The notes under the pieces were generated by a model. The model worked only from the letters and a program-made list of their open reading frames with translations, searched no databases and was not told the origin of the DNA. Positions 18,730-26,268 of a stretch of DNA of 64,000 bases are shown piece by piece; the stretch's first letter is position 1; each line of letters opens with the position of its first letter. The translations under genes and the position numbers were made by a program. The DNA is from Tritrichomonas musculus. Taxonomy: Eukaryota; Parabasalia; Tritrichomonadida; Tritrichomonadidae. Where the stretch lies: the NCBI GenBank assembly GCA_039105265.1, contig JAPFFF010000049.1, positions 682,001 to 746,000 on the forward strand. Direction: 5' to 3'.

Positions 18730-18830
18730 ATCCATATCTATCAAACCCTGGTAATGATAGAATCTCAGATTTCGATAGTCTACTCAACAACTTCGTCATT
18801 TACGATAAATTAAAAAATAATTTTCATAGT

Positions 18831-19028
18831 CTAACAATAATTATCATCCACATCAATATTAACGTTAGTATCGACATTAATGGAATCATCCATCGAATTG
18901 ACATTCACGATGACACGGATATGAATATCATCGTATAGTATTCTATCGATTTCATCTTGAGTCGGTTCTGAGTAATCTATAGAGGATTCTACTTTACGAC
19001 CAAGAACGTCTATGGATTTGACACTCAT
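18831..19028 (-). CDS. small acidic hypothetical protein
   Basis: This 65-aa protein is rich in Asp, Val, Asn and Ser (SMDDSINVDTNVNIDVDDNY). It has no recognised domain. The start at 19028 has TTTATTTTTGG upstream, the same signal as other element genes. It reads in the same direction as the polymerase. The function is unknown. Confidence 0.45.
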   Translation of the reverse strand: MSVKSIDVLGRKVESSIDYSEPTQDEIDRILYDDIHIRVIVNVNSMDDSINVDTNVNIDVDDNYC

Positions 19029-19055
19029 TTAAGTGAAACCAAAAATAAACATCAC

Positions 19056-19433
19056 TTACTCTTCATCGTCAGCGAATTCATCTTCATCGAAAGCTCCACA
19101 TGGTTCAATCCATTCATTGATTAACACTAACTTAATGATAGTATCGATTAACTCGATCTTTGAATCCATTTCATCATCATTATCATAGCTAGCTATGAAT
19201 CGATCATCGAGTTCGTCAAGATCGTCGATGTTGTAGTAGTTGATGATGTTGTCGAGATTGAACTCTGATTCATAGTTGGTATCACTGAGATAATCACGAA
19301 GTGATTCTAATAGTTCATCGACACTGTTGATGTTAGAGAGATCATTGTTATCGGTGAACCATTCGTGATAGTCTTCAATCAATGATTGACTCAATGGTTT
19401 CGACTGAATCGATTGATTCGACTGTGAATTCAA
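19056..19433 (-). CDS. acidic hypothetical protein (start uncertain)
   Basis: This open frame of about 125 codons encodes a very acidic, Asp/Asn/Glu-rich chain, for example INYYNIDDLDELDDRF and an all-acidic tail, DEDEFADDEE-like. The 5' codon of the frame is not ATG, so the true start is unclear. It lies head-to-tail with the 65-aa acidic gene, 27 bp away. No family is recognised. Acidic small proteins may bind basic virion proteins, but nothing here proves that. Confidence 0.4.
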   Translation of the reverse strand: MNSQSNQSIQSKPLSQSLIEDYHEWFTDNNDLSNINSVDELLESLRDYLSDTNYESEFNLDNIINYYNIDDLDELDDRFIASYDNDDEMDSKIELIDTIIKLVLINEWIEPCGAFDEDEFADDEE

Positions 19434-19578
19434 TTTTGGTCATCATATTATTATTATGATATGACGATAAAAAAATAGTTTGAATCGAAAGTGAGTCAGT
19501 TTACATCAATAGAGTGGTCGTTGATGAACTTCAGTGTCGAACTACGTAAATGACTGATCAGAGGGGTGTTTCACTGTT

Positions 19579-19620
19579 GTTAAGGATGGGTTGAGGACGA
19601 AGTCCGAGACCCTCCTTAAC
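19579..19620. other. strong three-tier hairpin
   Basis: GTTAAGGA (19579-19586) pairs with TCCTTAAC (19613-19620). Inside, GGGT pairs with ACCC, and at the tip GGAC pairs with GTCC around GAA. The 19434-19651 gap otherwise holds no gene. It could be a terminator or RNA element at the end of the polyQ unit. Confidence 0.5.
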
Positions 19621-19651
19621 ATATCTACTAGATGTCGACAAGTTCAGAGAG

Positions 19652-19771
19652 TCAAAAATAAAGATTTAACAGAATATGATATGCCGCGAGATATTGTGCT
19701 TCATCTTGATCGATATCTGGCGCTGTGTCAATATATTGTTGTGGTTGTTGAGGCTGATATTGTTGTTGAGC

Positions 19772-19803
<32 letters not shown>

Positions 19804-19909
19804 GATAATATGCCTCCTGTTGAGCTTGTTGTTGTTGAATGGAGCTCATAAAATCTGGGTCATCATCCCAAGTAACGAATTCACCACCATCATTGTTCAT
19901 CCAAGACAT
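19652..19909 (-). CDS. polyglutamine protein
   Basis: This 85-aa protein has an 11-residue Gln run in a longer Q/Y/A-rich region and an acidic, Trp-containing N terminus (MSWMNNDGGEFVTWDDD). The Gln codons are a (TTG)n run on the plus strand, so length variation by slippage is likely. It lies in the right arm of element A, and its base composition is like the AT-rich host rather than the rest of A. The function is unknown. It may be a host-derived or activator-like gene. Confidence 0.45.
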
Positions 19910-19980
19910 TATCGATAATGTTTTTCTTGAGGAATAAAAAAAAGAATAGGGTAAAAAAGTAGTTAAAAAATTTTTTTTAT

Positions 19981-20358
19981 TTATGTTGTTTTAGCAGATG
20001 ATTCTTTGGCAAAATGATTTTGATTCTGAAGTTGTTGTTGGAGTTGTTGAATCAAATGTTGTTGTTGCTGGATAGTTTGTTCCAATTGAGGTATTCCAAG
20101 TCGTTGTCTTTCAGCTTCTAGCTGCTGTCTTTTATATTCTTGTTGTTGATACCAAATTGCTCTTTCTTGAGCTTCTCTCTCTTTCTCAGATTGAACAAAT
20201 TTCTTGTATTCTTCATCCTTAAGTTTGGATAAATAATCTGTTGTCATGCCTGCGCGAGAATGATATGCAGACCAAGAAGGGTCAGGATAAGCACTATCCA
20301 ACTCTGACTGCCTTGAGAAATAAAATTGTCTTGGGACGAAGACAAATTGTTGATTCAT
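19981..20358 (-). CDS. Gln-rich coiled-coil protein
   Basis: This 125-aa protein has an aromatic N-terminal part (FVFVPRQFYFSRQ), a charged helix (KDEEYKKFVQSEKEREAQER) and a C-terminal Q-rich helix (QTIQQQQHLIQQLQQQLQ). The Q-rich helix has heptad-like leucine spacing, so it should form a coiled coil. It is transcribed in the same direction as, and just upstream of, the polyQ gene. No family is recognised. It lies next to the minisatellite at the right end of element A. Confidence 0.45.
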   Translation of the reverse strand: MNQQFVFVPRQFYFSRQSELDSAYPDPSWSAYHSRAGMTTDYLSKLKDEEYKKFVQSEKEREAQERAIWYQQQEYKRQQLEAERQRLGIPQLEQTIQQQQHLIQQLQQQLQNQNHFAKESSAKTT

Positions 20359-20404
20359 TCTCTTTTAAAAAATGAACTTAAATCATAAAACATTTAGACA
20401 AATA

Positions 20405-20770
20405 TACTTGACAAGGAACTATATCAAAAAGTTCGATGACCATATACATTCTCAAAATTTTCAAAGGCCAGATACCTTATCAAAAAGTTCAAAGGCCTAA
20501 TAGGTATTCAAAAAGTTCATTGACCTAATACCTTCTCAAAAAGTTCATTGACCTAATACCTTCTCAAAAAGTTCATTGACCTAATACCTTCTCAAAAAGT
20601 TCGATGACCTTATAGGCTCTCAAAAAGTTCAAAGGCCTAATACCTTATCAAAAAGTTCAAAGGCCAGATACCTTCTCAATCTATTGACCGGACAAATACC
20701 TATTGAATTATCTGACCGGACAAGTAAGCTCTCAAAAAGTTCGGTGACCTTATATCTTTTCAAAAAGTCG
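20405..20770. repeat. 28-bp minisatellite in the subterminal region of element A
   Basis: About 13 imperfect copies of a unit like CTCAAAAAGTTCATTGACCT follow one another. Three neighbouring copies around 20505-20595 are almost identical, while the outer copies diverge. Tandem repeats are common in Maverick terminal regions. The unit carries no ORF. Confidence 0.75.
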
Positions 20771-20780
20771 TTTCTGGCCG

Positions 20781-20848
20781 ATAAATGGAGGGATGTTTTA
20801 ACGGACCCGAAGGGACGTTAAAAAATCACGCCATTTATATATACTACT
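20781..20848. repeat. right terminus of element A with terminal hairpin
   Basis: ATAAATGG (20781-20788) and TTTTAACG (20796-20803) pair with CGTTAAAA (20816-20823) and CCATTTAT (20831-20838). Each is separated by a symmetric 7-base internal loop, and CCC-GAA-GGG sits at the tip. The outer arm stops 10 bases before ATACTACT, the element end. B and C have the same plan, which supports the boundary. Confidence 0.6.
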
Positions 20849-21300
20849 AATTTCCCGATATTCGGCTTCGATTTTTGATTGTAATTCTGAAATCTTGGTA
20901 TTAAGTTGTTCAACTTGTTGTTGTGGTTCTTATTTTCAGAGTTCAATCTTGAGATTTCGTTGGTCAATTCAGTGATCTTTCATTTGATGGCTTCGATTTC
21001 TCTGTTTGTGACTTCAACAGTGGATTGAAGTTCAGCAATCGTGCATTTGAGTGATTCAATTGTTGAATTATAATCATTGATCTTGTCATTGAGGCTTCCG
21101 ATCTCTCTATCCTTGGCTTCATTTGTTGATTGCAACTAGCTGATCTTGCCTTTTAGAGCTTCGATTTCTCTGTTCCTTGTTTCAATAGTTGATTGTGATT
21201 GTGCAATCTGTCTATTGGGTCCTTCGATTGTCGAATTCAATTCATTGATCTTGCTGTTGAGTGTTTCAATCTCTCTGTTCTTGGTATCAACAGTGGGCTA
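20849..21300 (-). pseudogene. decayed coiled-coil protein gene, target of element A
   Basis: Read on the minus strand, this encodes recurring units of about 35 residues such as NREIEALKGKISQLQST and DREIGSLNDKINDYNST, a heptad-rich coiled coil. In-frame stops interrupt it (for example the CTA at 21138-21140, a TAG on the minus strand), and no full frame remains. It resembles the long coiled-coil (viral A-type inclusion-like repeat) proteins common in trichomonads. It may be host sequence into which element A inserted. Confidence 0.45.
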
Positions 21301-22390
21301 TATTTCGGCATTTATTTAATAAAAAATGATATGAAAAAACATATCACATCAAAAGATATTTTTAAAATGAATTTAAACTTGACGTTAAGTATAAATTCGG
21401 AGGGCTTTTTAAAGTCAAATTATTGTTAAATCTTAAAGTTTTTTTTTAATTTTACTATATTTTTGGCTTTAAATATTATATTCATAAAAATATTAACGAT
21501 TTATAAGTTTCGGTTTTAAATTTATTATGATTTAAAAAAAAAATGATTTAAATTTATTCAAATATAGTTAAATTATAAAGTTCTACATTTGCTCTATCAT
21601 GGTTGGCATGCATTCTTTATTAAAAAAAATTATTTTTATATAATATTCTTCTTTTTAAAAAGAATTTAATGGATTAACTTATAAAAAATTATCTTTATTC
21701 GATAGTATATTTAAATCCATCCTTTAATTTCCAATTTGAAAAAATAGAATAATATATTAAAATAATTTGTTGCTCAGATTTTCTGGGGAATGCAATATTT
21801 AATTATATGACCATGTATAGAAATTATTTATAAAATAAAAAAAATAGCAAATTTTTCGATTTTCATCCCCTGGGGAAAAATCCCCAAGCTTTATTTGGGG
21901 GAAAAATTGAATGGAATTGAATGGTTTATGTTTTGGGGATTTTTCCCCAAGAAGATTTTTTGGGGAAAAAATTTAAAAAATGAAATTAAACAAAATATAT
22001 ATATTATTATAAATATAATATAATGAATTATAATTTACTTTATCGCTTAACACCAAAATTATTGATTTTTAGAGTTGGTTTACTGTAAATTTGGAGAGTT
22101 CTTAATTTTCAAAAAACCATGGGTAGCTTACTCACACTTAATAAAGGAAAAACAAATTATTTCTTCAAAAAAACCATGAGCTATTCATGTTTTTTTTGAT
22201 ATATTAATAATAATTAATAATTATTATTAATATTATAAATAACAAATATATACAGAAGTATAATCAAATATTAGGCACAAATAATGAATTTTAAAATATT
22301 ATAACCATTTTTTTGAGAATTTTAGTATATTCCCCATCTCCCCAAGGCTGGGGATTGAATCCCCACGGAATTTGGGGAATGTTGAGAGGG
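21301..22390. other. AT-rich non-coding stretch with GGGGA/TCCCC palindromes
   Basis: No convincing ORF is seen. Repeated inverted motifs stand out: GGGGAAAAATCCCC near 21886, GGGGATTTTTCCCC near 21937, and nested TTCCCCA...TGGGGAA arms at 22330-22380. This is like the GGGC palindromes of the 17305-18729 transposon. It is probably another AT-rich DNA transposon lying between the coiled-coil remnant and the MCP piece of element D. No target duplication was found, so the limits are not firm. Confidence 0.35.
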
Positions 22391-22581
22391 TTATTCCCAC
22401 AATGAATGAACGAATCTGCGGCGTTTCTTCTCGGCTTCTGGTTTAACTGAAGAATATAAGAAGCCTTCACGAATGCATTCATTCTGTTGGTATCCGACAT
22501 TGACATTATTATGAAGAATCTCTAACCTGTCAAACAACTGGTTTGATGATTTGAAACCGACAAACAGCTTGTACAAGTTGT
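22391..22581 (-). CDS. piece of a divergent major capsid protein (element D)
   Basis: This reads leftward and aligns with the second block of the MCPs of A and B: KLFVGFKSSNQLFDRLEIL corresponds to the WVGFKDA-x-D-x-VEKYEI region. The other piece of the same gene lies at 47229-47534, beyond element B. So B inserted into this capsid gene. D is a distinct and more divergent lineage than A, B and C. Fossil. Confidence 0.6.
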
Positions 22582-22802
22582 AGTAGTATAGTATAGGCTG
22601 GGATTCATTCTTCACCCCAGCCTACACTGCTCGCCACCAAGCTCAGGTACACCTTCGCTTGGGTCTCGCTACCCGGCCAAATACCCTCTGAAAACCTATC
22701 GTAAGTACACACCCTCTACTTTCACTATTCCACCAATGTCATTTCCAAGGTATGGAGTGGTTTTTAAGCTTTCTAATGGTGTTTTTTGAATTCTACACCC
22801 GA
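22582..22802. repeat. left terminal inverted repeat of element B
   Basis: It is the reverse complement of 47008-47228 over 221 bp with about two mismatches. A 9-bp hairpin, TAGGCTGGG (22594-22602) with CCCAGCCTA (22616-22624), starts 12 bases from the end. The rest is unique sequence with no ORF of its own. Confidence 0.9.
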
Positions 22803-23469
22803 AAATACGGTATTTCTTGTATAGGCACGACCCCGAAAAATTGAGTTTTGATTGAGTTAATATTTTCTCTCAAATATTTTTATGCCAGAAGTATATTTTT
22901 TTCTCTCAAATATTTTGAAAAGATTTTATAAAAATATTCTTAAAAAGTTAACTAGACACCAAGATATTTTAATATTATTTTTCACTTTTTGAATTTAAAT
23001 TTTTATTATTTTGTTATTGATTTTAATTAATTTTTCAAAATTTTTGTTCCACTTTTTGAATATAAATTTTGGTACTGTACACTTACTGTACAGTCACTGT
23101 ACACTTACGGTACAGTAACAACCTTAAAATTTTCAAAATTGATAAATAAAATTTTTTCCTTTAAAATTATAATATTTGTGAAAGAAAATTTTATTAATAA
23201 ATTGATAGATAAAATTTTTTATTATTTTTACAAGTTTATGGTTATAATTTATTAAAATTAATTTTTATAAAAAATGTCGGACTTTCTATTTTTCGAACCA
23301 TGTAACTTTCCACCAAATATTTCCATTGAGCTATGACCCCATACAAGAATATTTTTGGATGGTTTATTTTTAAAACTAAATTCTGAATATATTATTTGAG
23401 TTATTACAATATATTTCAATATTTATTTGGTTTTATATTTATTCAAAATCGAGTTTCCATCTTTGTCTA
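22803..23469. other. AT-rich non-coding left arm of element B with TGTACA repeats
   Basis: No gene is visible. At 23072-23117 alternating CTGTACACTTA and TACAGT units form overlapping inverted repeats (CTGTACAG at 23087-23094 is a perfect palindrome), a possible protein-binding or origin site. The remainder is A/T-rich low-complexity sequence. Confidence 0.4.
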
Positions 23470-23540
23470 TGCGTGTGTCGTAATGGTTAAACTCCCTACC
23501 TAACATCCTAGGTTCGACATATATCCGGAACGCATTTTTT
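23470..23540 (+). ncRNA. tRNA-like Pol III module of element B
   Basis: TGCGT (23470-23474) pairs with ACGCA (23530-23534), followed directly by a T6 run that would end a Pol III transcript. Inside are a box A-like GTAATGGTTAAAC and a box B-like AGGTTCGAC. ACCTA and TAGGT form an inner hairpin. The 65-nt body does not give a full cloverleaf. A similar module lies at 12611-12690 in element A. Confidence 0.35.
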
Positions 23541-23820
23541 CTGAGTTATGAGAAAGAGTGGACTTTGAGTGAAATCTGTGAAAACTTGGATTTGTGGCTA
23601 AGTTGTGAGTTGTTCGTTAACAATTATTCCGCAAACAAAAAACTTATTGAGTTAAGTTTCCATCTTCCTGATCGAGGCCATTAACTTCCCCTAGTTAACG
23701 GACGGCTCCTTTCAATAAGGATTTCATTTGAAGTAGATCTCTTTTATAAGTAATTCAGAAAAAGGCCTCTCAGGGTTGGTTTTTGCACTTTTGTTTTTAT
23801 ATTTTAATATTTTTATAAAA
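23541..23820. other. non-coding stretch with long-range pairing before the first gene of B
   Basis: No ORF is convincing. GAGGCC (23674-23679) can pair with GGCCTC (23764-23769), and there are GTTAAC-type inverted repeats between them. As in element A, the region directly follows the tRNA-like module. ATATTTTTAT just before 23821 is the presumed start signal of the 446-aa gene. Confidence 0.3.
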
Positions 23821-25161
23821 ATGTATCCAACACTTAATCCCGCAGAAGAAACAACACCTATACCAATTGAATATGCTTACTTTTTAGAAGATGGAGAACA
23901 AGACCCAAGCAAACCTAATCGATATTACTTTAATTTTCCTCAAGAATGGTGTACTTCGAATAGAGGGGAATCAATTGTAGGCGTAAGAAGTATTTATTTA
24001 ATGGCTCGAAGAAGAAAATTAGAATTTGATTTTAGCATTCGAAAATATTTGAGGAAGGACTTTGATGAACTAAAGGCAAAAGAAGAAAAGGCAAAGGAAG
24101 AAAAGGCAGAGGATAAAGATAAAGAAATAAATAATGACGAAATATATGACAAATTACCAAAAAAATCAAAAATAGAATTAACAATCCATGTTATATCTTG
24201 GTTATCGACTGATAATGATATGAGAAAAATATTTGAAGATATAAATGATCAATTAGATAAAGTATTTAATACATATAATGAAGCATTCTTAAAAGATTGT
24301 GATGTAACAACTGATTCTTGGAAAGAAATATTGGAACAATATAAAGCTATCACTAAAGAATATATCAATCCATTATTTGGACGTTTCTATTTTGTGAAAG
24401 ATGTGTTAACATTTCTATTTAATGCCCGAGAAAAGTATCAAGAATATAAAACAAAAATCGATAATTGGTTTAAAGAGCATGAAAAAAATATTATTCCACT
24501 CTTTCGCCAAGATAAGATTGATAGAAGCCGAAACGATTTTCAAATGGATGGATATTATGATTATGATAAGAAAGCATTTATTGAAACCATTTTTTCACCA
24601 CAGAACTTAGAAAAGAATACAATTTCCAAACCATCATTTATATATATGGCACCAGAGATAACAGATTATGAACCTACACCTACACCAACACCTACACCAA
24701 CACCTACACCAAAACCAATACCAGGGGAAAATGATTTTGTCGAATTAGGTCTATACTATGTTGATTTCAAGATTAATTTTAGAGAAAGTGATAGAACAGA
24801 TTCTAACTATAAGAATACTGATTTTGCTGATTTATTTAATATAGGAGATAAACCATATCAAAATAATCCATATGACTTTAATAATAAATGGTGCAGAAGA
24901 TTAGATTTTAAAAATATTTGGGATAGACATTCGTGTAAAGTATATTCATCAATAGCTGAGCAATCAAATAAATATTATTTAGGCAATAGTCAAATATACT
25001 TCAGTCCTATCAAGTACTTCAAACTGAACTCAACTGATCAAAGATTTTGGATAGAATTATATTCAGGGCGTCATAATAATATTCCTGTTCTGGTACCAAA
25101 CAATGAATCATTTGTCATTGAAATGCAATTATTACCATTTAAGAAGATGCTTTACATTTAA
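23821..25161 (+). CDS. hypothetical 446-aa protein, possible structural protein
   Basis: The ATG at 23821 is chosen because ATATTTTTATAAA precedes it and no earlier ATG is in frame. The N-terminal part (YYFNFPQEWCTSNRGESIVG) is beta-like. A Lys/Glu repeat (KAKEEKAKEEKAEDKDKE) follows, then a helical middle. A Thr-Pro repeat of about 14 residues acts as a linker. The C-terminal domain ends in FVIEMQLLPFKKM, which recalls the closing strand of jelly-roll minor capsid proteins. No family can be named. It is the first gene after the left arm, just upstream of integrase. Confidence 0.55.
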   Translation: MYPTLNPAEETTPIPIEYAYFLEDGEQDPSKPNRYYFNFPQEWCTSNRGESIVGVRSIYLMARRRKLEFDFSIRKYLRKDFDELKAKEEKAKEEKAEDKDKEINNDEIYDKLPKKSKIELTIHVISWLSTDNDMRKIFEDINDQLDKVFNTYNEAFLKDCDVTTDSWKEILEQYKAITKEYINPLFGRFYFVKDVLTFLFNAREKYQEYKTKIDNWFKEHEKNIIPLFRQDKIDRSRNDFQMDGYYDYDKKAFIETIFSPQNLEKNTISKPSFIYMAPEITDYEPTPTPTPTPTPTPKPIPGENDFVELGLYYVDFKINFRESDRTDSNYKNTDFADLFNIGDKPYQNNPYDFNNKWCRRLDFKNIWDRHSCKVYSSIAEQSNKYYLGNSQIYFSPIKYFKLNSTDQRFWIELYSGRHNNIPVLVPNNESFVIEMQLLPFKKMLYI

Positions 25162-25172
25162 GACTAATTTAA

Positions 25173-26258
25173 ATGAACAAAAAGCATTTTAAGACAATTA
25201 ATGAGCTTCATTCTTTTTTTCCTTGGAGATCTGCCTCTAAATTTGTTCCACTCGCAAAACGATATGGATTCACAGAAGAAGCCGCATTAGATTATTTAAG
25301 GAAGATAGTACATGATGTAAAGGTACCAAAGGCAAAGTTTATGAATATCTATTCTAAACACTCTGGAGGATATCAAATGGACACATTCATCAATGATAAG
25401 ACAAAGGATGGTCTCAACTATTTGATGCTAATTAATATTAACACAAGAAAAGCATATTGTTATCCAATGAAGGGGAAAGGTGCAAAAGAGGTAGCCCAGG
25501 CATTAAATAAATTTTTTGAGGACGAGCCAGATGTCTATTCGATAACATCAGACCAGGATGCTGCTTACTTGTCCAATGATGTATTACAGTTGATGAAGAC
25601 CAAAAATATTGTTTACACTACTACCGAGGATAATAATCATAATGTACTAGGTATCATAAATAGGTTCATGAGAACGATTAGAGACATGGTAGGCGAGAAC
25701 AGGTTCATCAATGAGAAAGAAATGGATAGTTTAATAGATTCATACAACAATTCTCCCCACAGGTCATTGGACTATAAGATACCAAACGAGATGACAGAGA
25801 AAGATGAAAAAGAATATGTAAAAACCAAGTCGCAAAACAATCCATATGACTTTAAGCCAAATGATAGAGTTAGAATTATTCAGGCCAAGGAGCCATTTTC
25901 GAAGCGCAGGAACAAGGTAAGCAAGGAAGCATATATAGTTGATTCAAAGGCTGGGAACCAATTTATAATTAAGTCCAAAGATGAGTCAATAGACAAACTC
26001 CCTGGTTATAGGTTAATCAAGACACAAAACAAAAATATTGCACAAACACTTAAGGGAGGCAAGAGAGGTATTGTGGAGAAGATTATTTCTTATGATACAA
26101 CAAAGAACAAATATAAAATTAAATACAGCGAAGGTACAGAAGACATCATACCGGCTAAAAATTTACGAGAAGGTGCTCCAACAAAGCTATCTAATCTTGA
26201 AGTGGATTACTGGTCAAAGAAGAAAAATATACCCAATGGAATAAAAAAGTGGATTTAA
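25173..26258 (+). CDS. INT: retrovirus-like (rve) integrase of the Maverick class
   Basis: This 361-aa protein has an N-terminal helical part and an RNase H-fold core. Visible core blocks are GGYQMDTFIND (about residue 67) and SITSDQDAAY (about 125), then NHNVLGIINRFMRTIRDMVG and the typical YNNSPHRSLDYKIPNEM. A C-terminal chromodomain/SH3-like part follows (FKPNDRVRIIQ, KYKIKYSEGTEDIIPAKNLR). In this class the enzyme inserts the element and makes a short target duplication. It lies 11 bp after the 446-aa gene and 10 bp before the ATPase gene, so probably in one transcription block. Confidence 0.85.
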   Translation: MNKKHFKTINELHSFFPWRSASKFVPLAKRYGFTEEAALDYLRKIVHDVKVPKAKFMNIYSKHSGGYQMDTFINDKTKDGLNYLMLININTRKAYCYPMKGKGAKEVAQALNKFFEDEPDVYSITSDQDAAYLSNDVLQLMKTKNIVYTTTEDNNHNVLGIINRFMRTIRDMVGENRFINEKEMDSLIDSYNNSPHRSLDYKIPNEMTEKDEKEYVKTKSQNNPYDFKPNDRVRIIQAKEPFSKRRNKVSKEAYIVDSKAGNQFIIKSKDESIDKLPGYRLIKTQNKNIAQTLKGGKRGIVEKIISYDTTKNKYKIKYSEGTEDIIPAKNLREGAPTKLSNLEVDYWSKKKNIPNGIKKWI

Positions 26259-26268
26259 CGAATATTAA

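Larger units (their letters stand above)
1..20848. mobile_element. Maverick/Polinton-class element A (left end outside window)
   Basis: This element is defined by its parts: minor capsid-like tail, MCP, penton-like protein, fibre-like locus, bZIP-like protein and protein-primed PolB. Its right end is placed at 20848 because the last bases, ATATATACTACT, read inward as AGTAGTATATA. That matches the outer ends of elements B and C in this window. Beyond 20848 the sequence is a coiled-coil coding remnant unrelated to the element. Its codon use is clearly richer in G and C than that of B and C (many CGT, TCG and GTC codons). Integrase, ATPase and the left terminus would lie left of the window. It is a fossil copy with only a few visible breaks plus one transposon insertion, so moderately young. 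Confidence 0.75.

Noticed and set aside
19500-19620. Hammerhead ribozyme
   Set aside because: GATGA-like and CGAA-like stretches exist nearby, but the required GAAA core and flanking stems do not line up. Only the hairpin is supported.
19591-19851. Plus-strand ORFs across the polyQ region with Val or Leu runs
   Set aside because: They are translations of the (TTG)n repeat on the wrong strand. The minus-strand polyQ frame has sensible flanking sequence.
20405-20770. CRISPR array
   Set aside because: The units are contiguous tandem copies without unique spacers, and the setting is eukaryotic.
26038-26244. Short plus-strand ORF inside the integrase gene
   Set aside because: It is an out-of-frame shadow of the integrase C-terminal domain.
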